From: Algoriphagus taiwanensis
GTDB lineage: Bacteria > Bacteroidota > Bacteroidia > Cytophagales > Cyclobacteriaceae
Direction: 5' to 3'
Length of the DNA: 64,000 bases
Assembly (NCBI RefSeq): GCF_036245645.1
Contig: NZ_BTPE01000002.1
Location: 372,001-436,000, forward strand
In this document: positions 34,818-42,454 of the stretch, one piece after another
Position numbering within the stretch: position 1 is the stretch's first letter
Layout of the letters: each line of letters opens with the position of its first letter
The notes under the pieces: generated by a model
Told to the model about the DNA's origin: nothing
Databases searched by the model: none
Seen by the model: only the letters and a program-made list of their open reading frames with translations
Translations under genes and position numbers: made by a program

Positions 34818-36983
34818 ATGAAAAACTCACTCTTGCTTTTGGCCTTCCTGGCCTTTTTTTCCTGTAATACCCAAGAAACTGACCCGGAAATCGCCCGTTG
34901 GGAAGCACAAGCTGAACAAGTCGAAATCATTCGTGATGATTTTGGTGTGCCCCATATTTATGGAAAAACAGATGCTGATGCTGTTTTTGGCCTCTTGTAT
35001 GCTCAATGCGAGGATGATTTTCGAAGAGTGGAAAGAAATTACGTTTGGGCGATAGGTCGCTTGGCCGAACTGGAAGGGGAGGAGGCGATCTACTCTGATG
35101 TCCGGGCCAATTTGTATATGACCGAAGCCGAGGCCAAGGCAGCCTACGAAAAGGCACCGGATTGGCTGAAAACCCTCTGCGTGGCTTTTGCTGATGGAAT
35201 CAATTATTACCTGCATACACATCCGGAGGTGACTCCTCAAGTGATTACCTACTACGAGCCTTGGATGCCGATGTTCTTTTTTGAAGGTTCGATCGGTGGA
35301 GATATCGAGCGGATTTCTACCCAACGATTGAAAGCCTTTTATGAGGAAGATAAAGCTCTGGCTTCATGGGATGCTGAAAAAGAGATGGAAATGCTGCGGG
35401 AAGAACCCAAAGGCTCTAACGGAATTGCCATTGCGCCAAGTCTTTCCGAATCCGGAAATGCTATGCTGCTGATCAATCCGCATACTTCTTTCTATTTCCG
35501 TCCGGAAGTCCATGTAGTTTCAGAAGAGGGCCTGAATGCCTATGGTGCAGTGACTTGGGGACAGTTTTTTGTCTATCAGGGTTTCAATGAAAAGACCGGT
35601 TGGATTCACACCTCGACTTTTGTGGATTTTATCGATGAGTTTGAAGAGGAGATTTTGGAGGAAGATGGGATGCTTTTGTACAACTATGGAGGGGAAAAGC
35701 GGGAGATCAAGACTCAGGAAATCACGCTGAAGTACAAAGATGGAGAGGAGCTGAAGTCCAAATCTTTCACCCTTTACCGAACTCATCATGGACCAATTAC
35801 CCACAAGGGAGATAATGGCTGGGTAGCCACCAAAATTAACTGGGACCCGGTCAATGCTTTGATTCAAAGCTATACCCGAACCAAGCTGAATAACTATGCG
35901 GAATTCAAAGAAATGATGAATATCCGCACCAATTCTTCGAACAACACGGTTTTTGCGGATGCGGAAGGAAACATCGCTTACTTCCACGGGAATTTTATCC
36001 CAAAAAGAAATCCGGAATTTGACTTTTCCAGACCGGTGGACGGAAGTGACCCGGCTACAGATTGGCAAGGATTGCATACCGTGGATGAAAGTATTTTGAT
36101 CCTCAATCCGGAAAATGGTTGGATTCAAAACTGCAATTCCACTCCGTTTACCGCCGCGGGCCCCTTCAGTCCAAAAGCTGAAAATTATCCAAACTACATG
36201 GCTCCTGATCAGGAGAATTTCCGTGGAATCCATGCGGTCAAAGTACTCCAAAACGTCCAAAAACTGAATCTGGATAGCTTTTTGGCATTGGCTCATGATC
36301 CCTATTTACCTGCATTTGAATACCTGATTCCTGAGTTGGAGCAGGCATTTTTGACTGCCGGAAAGGGCAAAGAGAACCTGAAGGAAGCGGTTGATCTTTT
36401 GGCCGCCTGGGATTACAGAACGGGATTGAATTCAGTTCCCATGTCCTTGGCTCATTTCTATGGAGAAAACTATCAGCGAAGATTCCGAAGCATGAACCGA
36501 TTTATCAATCCTTCCAAGGCTTCAGCACCCAAACCGGTTGAGATTTTGGAAGTATTGGAAGAAACTATCACGAAAATGGATGCTGACTTTGGTACTTGGA
36601 AAACCCCTTGGGGTGAGGTTAACCGATTCCAGAGACTCAGTGGAGATATTGAGCTAAAGTATGATGATAACAAACCCTATGTCCCTGTATCCTATGCTTC
36701 CGGTAACTGGGGAGCTTTGGCAGCCTACGGAGCAAGAACCTTCGAAGGAACCAAACGGCTCTATGGCTACCGGGGAAATAGCTTTGTGGCAGTAGTTGAG
36801 TTTGGTGAGAAGGTTCGTGCCAAGACCATCCTAGCAGGAGGTCAAAGTTCCGATCCGAATTCCCCACACTTCTTTGATCAAGCCCAGCGCTATGCCGATA
36901 CCAATTTCAAAGAAGCAGCTTTCTATCGGGAAGATGTAGAGAAAAGAGCAGAGGAGAGATATCAGCCGGGGAAAAGAAAGTAA
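34818..36983 (+). CDS. Penicillin-acylase family N-terminal nucleophile hydrolase, lipoprotein
   Basis: 721 residues from ATG 34818; an earlier TTG would only add seven residues before the signal. Lipobox FFSC (Cys16) predicts an outer-membrane-anchored form. The family self-cleaves into alpha and beta chains: the pro-form is cut before Ser200 (G-SNGIAIAP), which becomes the nucleophile. The Asn active-site segment (NSSNNTVFADAEGN) and the beta-chain WIQNCNSTPFTAAG are present. Family members hydrolyse amides such as penicillins or N-acyl-homoserine lactones; this one resembles the aculeacin/AHL-acylase branch in length, but the substrate is not known. Closed by a terminator. Confidence 0.9.
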   Translation: MKNSLLLLAFLAFFSCNTQETDPEIARWEAQAEQVEIIRDDFGVPHIYGKTDADAVFGLLYAQCEDDFRRVERNYVWAIGRLAELEGEEAIYSDVRANLYMTEAEAKAAYEKAPDWLKTLCVAFADGINYYLHTHPEVTPQVITYYEPWMPMFFFEGSIGGDIERISTQRLKAFYEEDKALASWDAEKEMEMLREEPKGSNGIAIAPSLSESGNAMLLINPHTSFYFRPEVHVVSEEGLNAYGAVTWGQFFVYQGFNEKTGWIHTSTFVDFIDEFEEEILEEDGMLLYNYGGEKREIKTQEITLKYKDGEELKSKSFTLYRTHHGPITHKGDNGWVATKINWDPVNALIQSYTRTKLNNYAEFKEMMNIRTNSSNNTVFADAEGNIAYFHGNFIPKRNPEFDFSRPVDGSDPATDWQGLHTVDESILILNPENGWIQNCNSTPFTAAGPFSPKAENYPNYMAPDQENFRGIHAVKVLQNVQKLNLDSFLALAHDPYLPAFEYLIPELEQAFLTAGKGKENLKEAVDLLAAWDYRTGLNSVPMSLAHFYGENYQRRFRSMNRFINPSKASAPKPVEILEVLEETITKMDADFGTWKTPWGEVNRFQRLSGDIELKYDDNKPYVPVSYASGNWGALAAYGARTFEGTKRLYGYRGNSFVAVVEFGEKVRAKTILAGGQSSDPNSPHFFDQAQRYADTNFKEAAFYREDVEKRAEERYQPGKRK

Positions 36984-36989
36984 TCCAAG

Positions 36990-37022
36990 AAAAGGGGCTT
37001 CGCTTTTGAGGCCCCTTTTTTT
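36990..37022 (+). terminator. Terminator of the acylase gene
   Basis: AAAAGGGGC (36990-36998) pairs with GCCCCTTTT (37011-37019) around a 12-base loop, followed by a T run, 7 bases after the stop. Confidence 0.85.
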
Positions 37023-37096
37023 GTGGTTTGTCGAGAAAAAAAATTGGAAATCAAGGTTAATCCTGCCTTTAAGTCTTCGTGGCAATTTTCTAAAAC

Positions 37097-37125
37097 AAAA
37101 AAAAGCCCAGACTTTCGTCTGAGCT
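37097..37125 (-). terminator. Duplicated tRNA terminator (left copy)
   Basis: Minus strand: AAGCTCAGA - loop - TCTGGGCTT with one A-C mismatch, then a run of eight T. Identical in design to the copy at 37944-37972. Here it has no complete gene upstream of it; it could stop transcripts entering from the right. Confidence 0.75.
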
Positions 37126-37132
37126 TTCTAAG

Positions 37133-37157
37133 TACAGCCGGAAGGATTCGAACCCTC
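37133..37157 (-). pseudogene. tRNA-Arg 3'-end remnant
   Basis: These 25 bases match the T-arm, 3' acceptor strand and discriminator base of the intact tRNA-Arg at 37979-38052. Similarity stops at the variable loop; the rest of the tRNA body is missing. This is what is left of the original tRNA 3' end after an insertion, or the result of a partial duplication. Confidence 0.85.
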
Positions 37158-37242
37158 CACCTTTGAAACTGATTAAGTCTAAGTTTTCAGTTCTAATTTT
37201 TTGCCTAAAATCAAAATTTAAATTGCCTATCTTTAAAATTAC

Positions 37243-37300
37243 ATGAAATGCCCATGTGGAGAGTTTTCAAGCAGGGGAATGATTATCAGGGGCATTTCAT
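37243..37300. promoter_or_regulatory. 11-bp perfect inverted repeat before the antitoxin gene
   Basis: ATGAAATGCCC (37243-37253) and its exact reverse complement GGGCATTTCAT (37290-37300) with a 36-base spacer, ending 23 bases before the ATG. Type II toxin-antitoxin operons usually repress themselves through such operators, so autoregulation is inferred. It could also fold in RNA. Confidence 0.5.
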
Positions 37301-37323
37301 CTGACTGAAAAAATTTAAAATAG

Positions 37324-37551
37324 ATGAAAGTGCCCGGAATAAAGGAAGAATTGAAAACACTGATTGAGAAAGAGGATGACTTTCAGCTTTTAGAGTCGAT
37401 TAAAACCTTGTTGGTGAAGTCCAGTTTTGATCCGGTTCTTAAAGAGAAACTTACCTCAAGAGCTTTAAAAGCTGAAAAGGATATCCTAGCAGGCAGGTTG
37501 TATTCTAGAGAAGAGTTAGAAAAAATTCTTGAGGCCAAGCTAGGTCAATGA
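37324..37551 (+). CDS. Antitoxin-like small protein
   Basis: 75 residues, highly charged and helical, ending in SRALKAEKDILAGRLYSREELEKILEAK. This tail resembles the toxin-binding C-terminus of many RelE/ParE antitoxins (RALxAEExIxxGRxxSxEE). There is no evident DNA-binding fold in the N-terminal half (MKVPGIKEELKTLIEKEDDF), so it may not itself repress the operon. Its TGA overlaps the toxin ATG by 4 bases (ATGA), the classic antitoxin-first arrangement. It sits inside the repeat-bounded island. Confidence 0.75.
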   Translation: MKVPGIKEELKTLIEKEDDFQLLESIKTLLVKSSFDPVLKEKLTSRALKAEKDILAGRLYSREELEKILEAKLGQ

Positions 37552-37853
37552 GGATAATCTATACTGAACAATCCTTAATAAGCCTTGAGGATTCCATGCA
37601 GTTTTTGTTAAAGGTTCAAAGAATACCTCTTGAGAAAGTATTGGAGATTAAAAATCAACTTTTGAATAAGGTAGATAGCTTGGGAAAAAATCCTGATTTG
37701 GGTCAATATGAGGAATACTTGGAACACCTAGAAAAAGGCCATAGAAGATTAATTGAAGGTACTTTTAAGATTATTTATAGGGTGGAGGGTGATTTTATCT
37801 ACATCACCGATTTTTTTGATTCCCGCCAAAATCCTAAAAAAATGAAAGGATAA
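37548..37853 (+). CDS. RelE/ParE-family toxin
   Basis: 101 residues. The fold signature is clear: IIYTEQSLISLEDSMQFLLK (N-terminal helices), then the central GHRRLIEGTFKIIYRVEGDFIYITDFFDSRQNPKKMKG with the conserved Arg residues, the KIIYRV strand and the terminal DSRQNP. Family members inhibit DNA gyrase (ParE) or cut ribosome-bound mRNA (RelE). The RRLIxGxFKIIYRV form is closer to the ParE/YoeB-like group of Bacteroidota; the target cannot be named. Neutralised by the overlapping upstream gene. Confidence 0.85.
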   Translation: MRIIYTEQSLISLEDSMQFLLKVQRIPLEKVLEIKNQLLNKVDSLGKNPDLGQYEEYLEHLEKGHRRLIEGTFKIIYRVEGDFIYITDFFDSRQNPKKMKG

Positions 37854-37916
37854 TCGGATTAGTTTCTAAAAAGGATGAGGTGAATTTTTAGCCAATAGTC
37901 ATTTCCTTCCTGTCTC

Positions 37917-38003
37917 TAAGTCTTCGTGGCAATTTTCTAAAACAAAAAAAGCCCAGACTTTCATCTGAGCTTTCTAAGTACAGCCGGAAGGATTCGAACC
38001 CTC
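37917..38003. repeat. Direct repeat copy 2 (att-like, right, inside tRNA-Arg)
   Basis: 87 bases, partner of 37070-37157. It runs from downstream of the tRNA terminator into the T-arm of the intact tRNA-Arg gene. Confidence 0.9.
37944..37972 (-). terminator. Terminator of the sucC-tRNA-Arg unit
   Basis: Minus strand: AAGCTCAGA - TGAAAG - TCTGGGCTT (one mismatch), followed by seven T. It lies 6 bases after the tRNA 3' end. Confidence 0.85.
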
Positions 38004-38052
38004 AACCCTCGGAGCCGAAATCCGATATTCTATCCAGTTGAACTACGGCTGC
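37979..38052 (-). tRNA. tRNA-Arg (anticodon TCG)
   Basis: 74 bases folding as a complete cloverleaf: acceptor GCAGCCG/CGGCTGT (G1-U72 pair), D stem GTTC/GAAT, anticodon stem TCGGA/TCCGA with loop TTTCGGC (anticodon TCG, reading CGA), variable loop GGGTT, T stem GAGGG/CCTTC with loop TTCGAAT, discriminator A73. CCA is not encoded. It is 9 bases downstream of the sucC stop on the same strand, so probably processed from a sucC-tRNA transcript. Its 3' end is duplicated at 37133-37157. Confidence 0.97.
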
Positions 38053-38061
38053 GTACTTTCT

Positions 38062-39276
38062 TTATTTTTCCAAAGCGGCCTTTACCCGCTCTGCTGCTTC
38101 TTTCAAGGTGATTGCGGAGAATACTTTCAATCCGGATTCGTCGATGATTTTAGCACCTTCTTCCGCATTGGTTCCCTGAAGCCTTACGATAATTGGCACG
38201 CGAATATCGCCAATAGATTTGTAAGCTTCAACAACTCCGTTTGCAATTCTGTCACATCTTACGATTCCGCCGAATACGTTGATCAGGATTGCTTTTACGT
38301 TTGGATCCTGAAGGATGATCCGGAAGCCAGCCTCTACAGTAGTGGCATTTGCTCCTCCTCCTACATCAAGGAAGTTGGCAGGCTCACCACCGGAAAGCTT
38401 GATCATGTCCATAGTGGCCATCGCCAAACCGGCTCCATTTACCATACAACCTACGTTACCGTCCAGTTTTACGTAGTTCAAGCCAGACTTGCCTGCTTCT
38501 ACCTCCAAAGGATCCTCTTCAGCCAAATCTCTTAATTCAGCCAAATTAGGATGTCTGTAAAGAGCGTTGTCGTCCAAGTTTACTTTGGCGTCTACTGCTA
38601 AGATTTTGTCGTCGGAAGTCTTCAATACCGGATTGATCTCAAACTGAGAGGAGTCTGTTCCTACGTAGGCATTGTACAGAGAAGTGATGAATTTCACCAT
38701 TTCTTTGTGAGCTGTTCCGCTCAACCCCAATTTGAAGGCAACTTTTCTAGCCTGGAAACCCTGAAGACCCACTTTAGGATCGATCCATTCTTTGATGATT
38801 TTTTCAGGGTGCTTTTCAGCTACCTCTTCGATGTCCATCCCACCTTCGGTAGAGGCCATGATCACATTGGATCCTGTCGCTCTGTCCAAAAGGATAGACA
38901 TGTAATATTCTTTGGGCTCAGAAGCACCGGGATAGTACACATCCTCAGCGATCAAAACCTTGTTTACTTTCTTGCCTTCAGCACCGGTCTGGATGGTCAC
39001 CAATGTACCGCCCAAAATAGCCGCTGCCTTTTCTTTTACATCTTCGAGTTTCTTGGCCAAAACCACTCCGTTGGAGCCGGTCTCTTGCACTTTGCCCTTT
39101 CCACGGCCACCGGCATGGATTTGAGCCTTGATCACATACCAGGAAGTACCTGTCTGAGCGTTGAGTTTTACTGCTGCTTCATGGGCGGCTTCAGGGCTGT
39201 CAGCGACAATGCCTTCCTGAATTCTCACTCCATATCCTTTGAGTACTTCTTTTGCCTGATATTCGTGAATGTTCAT
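38062..39276 (-). CDS. sucC: Succinate-CoA ligase (ADP-forming) subunit beta
   Basis: 404 residues, complete. It joins with SucD to convert succinyl-CoA to succinate with substrate-level ATP formation in the TCA cycle. Motifs: MNIHEYQAKEVLKGYGV, the ATP-grasp KAQIHAGGRGKGK, QFEINPVLKTSDDKILAVDAKVNLDD and the C-terminal CoA-ligase region NFLDVGGGANA and INVFGGIVRCDRIA. sucD is not in the window, so the two subunits are not adjacent here, as in many Bacteroidota. Confidence 0.97.
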   Translation of the reverse strand: MNIHEYQAKEVLKGYGVRIQEGIVADSPEAAHEAAVKLNAQTGTSWYVIKAQIHAGGRGKGKVQETGSNGVVLAKKLEDVKEKAAAILGGTLVTIQTGAEGKKVNKVLIAEDVYYPGASEPKEYYMSILLDRATGSNVIMASTEGGMDIEEVAEKHPEKIIKEWIDPKVGLQGFQARKVAFKLGLSGTAHKEMVKFITSLYNAYVGTDSSQFEINPVLKTSDDKILAVDAKVNLDDNALYRHPNLAELRDLAEEDPLEVEAGKSGLNYVKLDGNVGCMVNGAGLAMATMDMIKLSGGEPANFLDVGGGANATTVEAGFRIILQDPNVKAILINVFGGIVRCDRIANGVVEAYKSIGDIRVPIIVRLQGTNAEEGAKIIDESGLKVFSAITLKEAAERVKAALEK

Positions 39277-39294
39277 CCTCTGAAAATTTTTGCC

Positions 39295-39326
39295 CGAAGA
39301 TAAGGGGATGCATGCGATAAATCAAA
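39295..39326 (-). promoter_or_regulatory. Bacteroidota-type promoter of sucC
   Basis: Minus strand: TTTG (39326-39323), 20-base spacer, TATCTTCG (39302-39295), one base off TAnnTTTG. The transcript would start about a dozen bases before the sucC ATG, giving a very short leader. Confidence 0.6.
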
Positions 39327-39415
39327 CCGACTTTTTTCAATTTTTGGTAAAAAAGGCCGTTAGCTACTGGATTTGAGGGATTTGTTTTACTTTTAAAAGC
39401 ACAAAAAATAGTACT

Positions 39416-40066
39416 ATGCTGATTGCCAAAGGAATCCATAAATCTTATGGAAGCCTGAAAGTCCTGAAAGGAGTAAGTCTGGAAATTTCTTCCTCTGAGA
39501 TTGTTTCTATAGTCGGTTCTTCGGGTGCCGGGAAAAGTACCTTGCTCCATATTCTGGGCACCTTGGATCATCCAGACCAAGGGGTCCTTGAAATGGACGG
39601 AAAGAATCTTCTAAGCTTAAAGGGAGATCAACTCGCCCGCTTCAGGAATGAAAAGATTGGCTTTATTTTTCAGTTTCATAATCTTCTGCCTGAATTCACA
39701 GCCTTGGAAAACATTCAAATTCCTGGATTTATTCTAGGTGCCAAAGAGTCGGATTTGCTGAAGAAAGCCAAAGAACTCGCCGAAATCCTGGGAATCAGCG
39801 CTCGGTTGGACCACAAACCCTCTGAGCTTTCCGGAGGCGAGCAGCAAAGGGTGGCCGTGGCCAGAGCCTTGATCAATAGTCCAGCGGTAGTCTTTGCGGA
39901 CGAACCGAGTGGGAATCTGGACACAGCCAATGCCAAAGGTTTGCATCAGCTGTTTTTCCAGCTCAGGGATGAATTGAAGCAGGCTTTTGTGATCGTGACG
40001 CACAATGAGGAATTGGCAGAAATGGCTGATCGCAAAGTCCAGATGAAAGACGGCCTGATTGTCTGA
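39416..40066 (+). CDS. ABC transporter ATP-binding protein, LolD/MacB type
   Basis: 216 residues. All ATPase motifs are present: Walker A GSSGAGKST, Q-loop FIFQFHNLLPEFTALENI, signature LSGGEQQRVAVARAL, Walker B VVFADEPSGNLD and the H-loop VTHN. It is close to LolD, which powers release of lipoproteins to the outer membrane. There is no adjacent LolC/E membrane partner, so the permease must be encoded elsewhere. Faces the bcp gene convergently. Confidence 0.9.
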   Translation: MLIAKGIHKSYGSLKVLKGVSLEISSSEIVSIVGSSGAGKSTLLHILGTLDHPDQGVLEMDGKNLLSLKGDQLARFRNEKIGFIFQFHNLLPEFTALENIQIPGFILGAKESDLLKKAKELAEILGISARLDHKPSELSGGEQQRVAVARALINSPAVVFADEPSGNLDTANAKGLHQLFFQLRDELKQAFVIVTHNEELAEMADRKVQMKDGLIV

Positions 40067-40071
40067 GCGGC

Positions 40072-40521
40072 TTATTTTTCCAGTAACTTCAGCATGGACT
40101 GGGCGTGGGCCTTGTTTTCAAACATTCCTGCGAAGATCCCCACAATCTGATGGTTTTCATCCAAGAGGTAAGTAACCCGTTTCGGCATTTTGATCAAGGG
40201 AATTAAAGCATCATAAGCCTTACAAACTTTCCCGGAACTGTCAGAAAGCAAATCAAAAGGCAATCGATGGGCCTTTTTGAACTTTTCATGCGTGGGAATA
40301 TCGTCTCTGCTAATGCCAAAAATGGGTATATCCAAATCTCTGAATCCTTCAAACTGATCCCGGAACTCGCAAGCCTCCGCGGTGCAGCCCGGAGTGAAAT
40401 CTTTGGGATAAAAATACAGGACCACCGCTTTTCCTTTCAAATCTTTGGAGAGCGTGATGGTTTGGTCAGAGGTAGCGGGTAAAGTAAAATCAGGGGCGGC
40501 AGCGCCTTTTTTCAAAGCCAT
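40072..40521 (-). CDS. bcp: Thiol peroxidase (Bcp/PrxQ-type peroxiredoxin)
   Basis: 149 residues from ATG 40521 (MALKKGAAAPDFTLPAT). The ATG at 40554 would place the first codons across a consensus -7 promoter element, so it is rejected. Peroxidatic and resolving cysteines are five residues apart in FTPGCTAEACEFRD, the PrxQ pattern. It reduces hydroperoxides using thioredoxin. Confidence 0.95.
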   Translation of the reverse strand: MALKKGAAAPDFTLPATSDQTITLSKDLKGKAVVLYFYPKDFTPGCTAEACEFRDQFEGFRDLDIPIFGISRDDIPTHEKFKKAHRLPFDLLSDSSGKVCKAYDALIPLIKMPKRVTYLLDENHQIVGIFAGMFENKAHAQSMLKLLEK

Positions 40522-40535
40522 GGTTTTTCTTTTTT

Positions 40536-40543
40536 CAAATCTA
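40536..40543 (-). promoter_or_regulatory. Consensus -7 element of bcp
   Basis: Minus strand TAGATTTG, a full match to TAnnTTTG, ending 15 bases before the chosen ATG. No TTG is found at the -33 distance, so it may need an activator. Confidence 0.4.
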
Positions 40544-40579
40544 ACCCCGTTCATTCATCTTTGGTTTTTGCCGAATAAA

Positions 40580-40616
40580 ATTTTGTGACTAGAACTTTTC
40601 TGCCTTCTCGTAGCTT
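40580..40616 (+). promoter_or_regulatory. Promoter of the DMT permease gene
   Basis: TTTG (40580-40583) and a full-consensus TAGCTTTG (40609-40616), spacer 25 bases, slightly longer than usual. Back to back with the bcp promoter. Confidence 0.4.
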
Positions 40617-40649
40617 TGTCTATGCAAGTCACCCTATCCGAATGAAGTT

Positions 40650-41477
40650 TTGAAGATCAACAGTGTCCAATCCATGCTTCTGGCCGGGATATTTTTTGCC
40701 TTGATGAATGTCTCGGTCAAATTTATCCCTCATATCCCTGCGATTGAGATTATCCTTTTCCGATCTGTCTTCAGTTTGATTTTTAGCTATCTGGTGCTGA
40801 AAAAGCAGGGCGTGTATGTTTTTGGAAACAATAAACCCATGCTGGTCCTTCGTGGAGTGGTGGGGTCGATCGGGTTGATTTCCTTTTTTTACACCCTCCA
40901 AAAAATCCCTCTTGCCAGTGCGGTGACCATGCAATACTTGTCTCCGATTTTCATATCGATTTTGGGAGTTTACTTCTTAAAAGAGCGGGTAAAACCCATT
41001 CAGTTTCTCTTTTTTGCGATTTCTTTCGCTGGAGTATTGGTCTTGCAGGGATTTGATACCCGGGTCAATTTGCTCTATGCAGGGATTGGAATTACCTCGG
41101 CTTTGTTTTCCGGGATGGCCTACAATGTGATCCGAAAGCTGAAGAATACAGAGCATCCACTGGTCATAATCTTTTATTTTCCGCTGGTAACGCTTCCCGT
41201 TGCTGGAGTGGTCAGTTTCTTTACATGGGTACAGCCTGAAGGCTGGGATTGGCTTTGGTTGCTTTGGATAGGGATTTGCACTCAGACTGCCCAGTATTTC
41301 ATGACTTTGGCTTATCAAAATGCCAATGTGGCCAAAGTCTCCAGTCTGAGCTATCTGGGGATAGTGTATGCTTTGATTTTTGGCTTCTTTTTCTTCGGAG
41401 AGACCTTCCAAGTCATGTCCTATGTAGGGATGGCTTTGGTTTTGGTAGGGATATTGCTGAATTTAAGAGTGAAATAA
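40650..41477 (+). CDS. EamA/DMT-superfamily transporter
   Basis: 275 residues with ten predicted membrane helices in two repeated halves, each with an EamA signature (IEIILFRSVFSLIFSYLVL; ISALFSGMAYNVIRKL, then YLGIVYALIFGFFFFGETF). The start is TTG 40650 (MKINSVQSMLLAGIFFALM); the first ATG (40674) would cut into helix 1. Members move amino acids, nucleosides, riboflavin or other metabolites; substrate unknown. Confidence 0.85.
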   Translation: MKINSVQSMLLAGIFFALMNVSVKFIPHIPAIEIILFRSVFSLIFSYLVLKKQGVYVFGNNKPMLVLRGVVGSIGLISFFYTLQKIPLASAVTMQYLSPIFISILGVYFLKERVKPIQFLFFAISFAGVLVLQGFDTRVNLLYAGIGITSALFSGMAYNVIRKLKNTEHPLVIIFYFPLVTLPVAGVVSFFTWVQPEGWDWLWLLWIGICTQTAQYFMTLAYQNANVAKVSSLSYLGIVYALIFGFFFFGETFQVMSYVGMALVLVGILLNLRVK

Positions 41478-41536
41478 TTTTCAGGACGCGGTTACAAAAA
41501 CAGACTTGACTGCGACTTAAAAGAAAAAGAACTGTA

Positions 41537-42427
41537 ATGCGCAATTTCAACCTTTGGGTTCCTCAGGGCCTTTTCTTGCTGTTTTCCATTCTTGTTTTTT
41601 CCTGCGTGGAAAATCCTGAACGAGGCGAATTGGAGAATTTTGACTGCAATCAATTGGCCTACTCGGATACTTTATTTTTCATCAATGGAGCCGCGAGTCA
41701 ATTGATTTCTCCAGTTAATTCCCTGAACGGGACTTTTTCTGCTTCTCCGGATGGGTTGGAGATTGATCCCGATACCGGACAAATTGATATCAATGCCAGT
41801 GAGACAGGTCTGAAGTACAAAATTATTTTCGAACCCGAGGGAAGTGATCAGGTCTGTGAGACTTTTTTGACAGTTGGCGGAGTGAATTATCTGGATGGGA
41901 TTTATGTCTTAGGACAAAATCAAAACGTGGCCAGTCCTGTATACAACGGGGTTCCCGGTTTGCTTCTTCCCTGCGATGATGACGATGATGACGACGACGA
42001 TGACGATGATGACGACGATGATGATGACGATAGCAGCTGTAAATTCGACGCGGATAATCCCACCGGGCAATTATTGGCAGATTTGGGTTTTGAGATTTCC
42101 AGTAAGGGAGATATCGATCTTCAAAAGACAGTAGAAAACGGCACCTTTGGATCCACTCCGGTCAATGGGACAATTTTGGATGTGGAGTTGTTTTATCAAC
42201 TCAATGATTTGAGTGCACTGGCTTTGAATAAAATACCTCTTCGATTCTTTTATTACGAAACCTTGGCCGATGTTCCTCAGGAAGTATTGGATGATATCGA
42301 GGAAAAAAGGGATTTGATCAACGAAAGGACTTCAGACAAAAATCCTAATTTGCGGATCGCAAATACAGTCAGGCCTCCCCGAAAGCCAAGACCACCCTAT
42401 GTAGTGATAGTAGCTACTTTGCAGTAA
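41537..42427 (+). CDS. Lipoprotein with a run of 19 aspartates
   Basis: 296 residues. The signal peptide has lipobox FSC (Cys23). Residues 45-145 look like a small beta-rich domain (QLISPVNSLNGTFSASPDGL, DPDTGQIDINASETGLKYKIIF, similar to repeats in other Bacteroidota surface proteins). Cys146 is followed by Asp147-Asp165, Ser-Ser and Cys168; the Cys pair could close the acidic loop as a disulfide. The C-terminal part (about 175-296) is globular and ends in a basic, proline-rich PPRKPRPPYVVIVATLQ. Probably surface-exposed and cation-binding, but not recognised. It is 28 bases upstream of the TPR-CHAT gene and likely co-transcribed. Confidence 0.8.
   Translation: MRNFNLWVPQGLFLLFSILVFSCVENPERGELENFDCNQLAYSDTLFFINGAASQLISPVNSLNGTFSASPDGLEIDPDTGQIDINASETGLKYKIIFEPEGSDQVCETFLTVGGVNYLDGIYVLGQNQNVASPVYNGVPGLLLPCDDDDDDDDDDDDDDDDDDDSSCKFDADNPTGQLLADLGFEISSKGDIDLQKTVENGTFGSTPVNGTILDVELFYQLNDLSALALNKIPLRFFYYETLADVPQEVLDDIEEKRDLINERTSDKNPNLRIANTVRPPRKPRPPYVVIVATLQ
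41975..42031 (+). repeat. GAY trinucleotide run coding Asp19
   Basis: Nineteen GAT/GAC codons in a row. The mix of GAT and GAC shows it is not a simple unstable microsatellite, so the aspartates rather than the DNA appear to be maintained. Confidence 0.95.
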
Positions 42428-42454
42428 AGGCTTTGGGGACGATTTTCCCCTAAA

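Larger units (their letters stand above)
37070..37157. repeat. Direct repeat copy 1 (att-like, left)
   Basis: 88 bases nearly identical to 37917-38003. Differences: one extra A in the A run and one G/A change in the terminator loop. It holds the last 25 bases of a tRNA gene, the tRNA terminator and about 27 bases downstream. Weaker similarity continues left for about 8 bases (CCTG.CT.) and right for 2-4 bases. It borders the toxin-antitoxin island. Confidence 0.9.
37070..38003. mobile_element. Small island at tRNA-Arg carrying a toxin-antitoxin-like pair
   Basis: Two 87/88-base direct repeats enclose about 760 bases with only two genes. The geometry is that of integration into a tRNA 3' end: the intact tRNA-Arg stands on one side (right) and a separate 3'-end remnant plus terminator lies at the far end (left), as in attL/attR. 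No integrase is present, so the island is either a remnant, was moved in trans, or arose by duplication of the tRNA 3' region followed by insertion. The enclosed DNA is visibly richer in A/T than the flanks. Mobility is inferred. Confidence 0.55.

Noticed and set aside
35520..36296. 258-codon open frame on the minus strand
   Set aside because: Antisense to the acylase gene with no family resemblance; a shadow of biased codon use.
37070..37157. Second tRNA-Arg gene
   Set aside because: Only the last 25 bases of a tRNA are present; the anticodon and D arm are absent, so it is a remnant.
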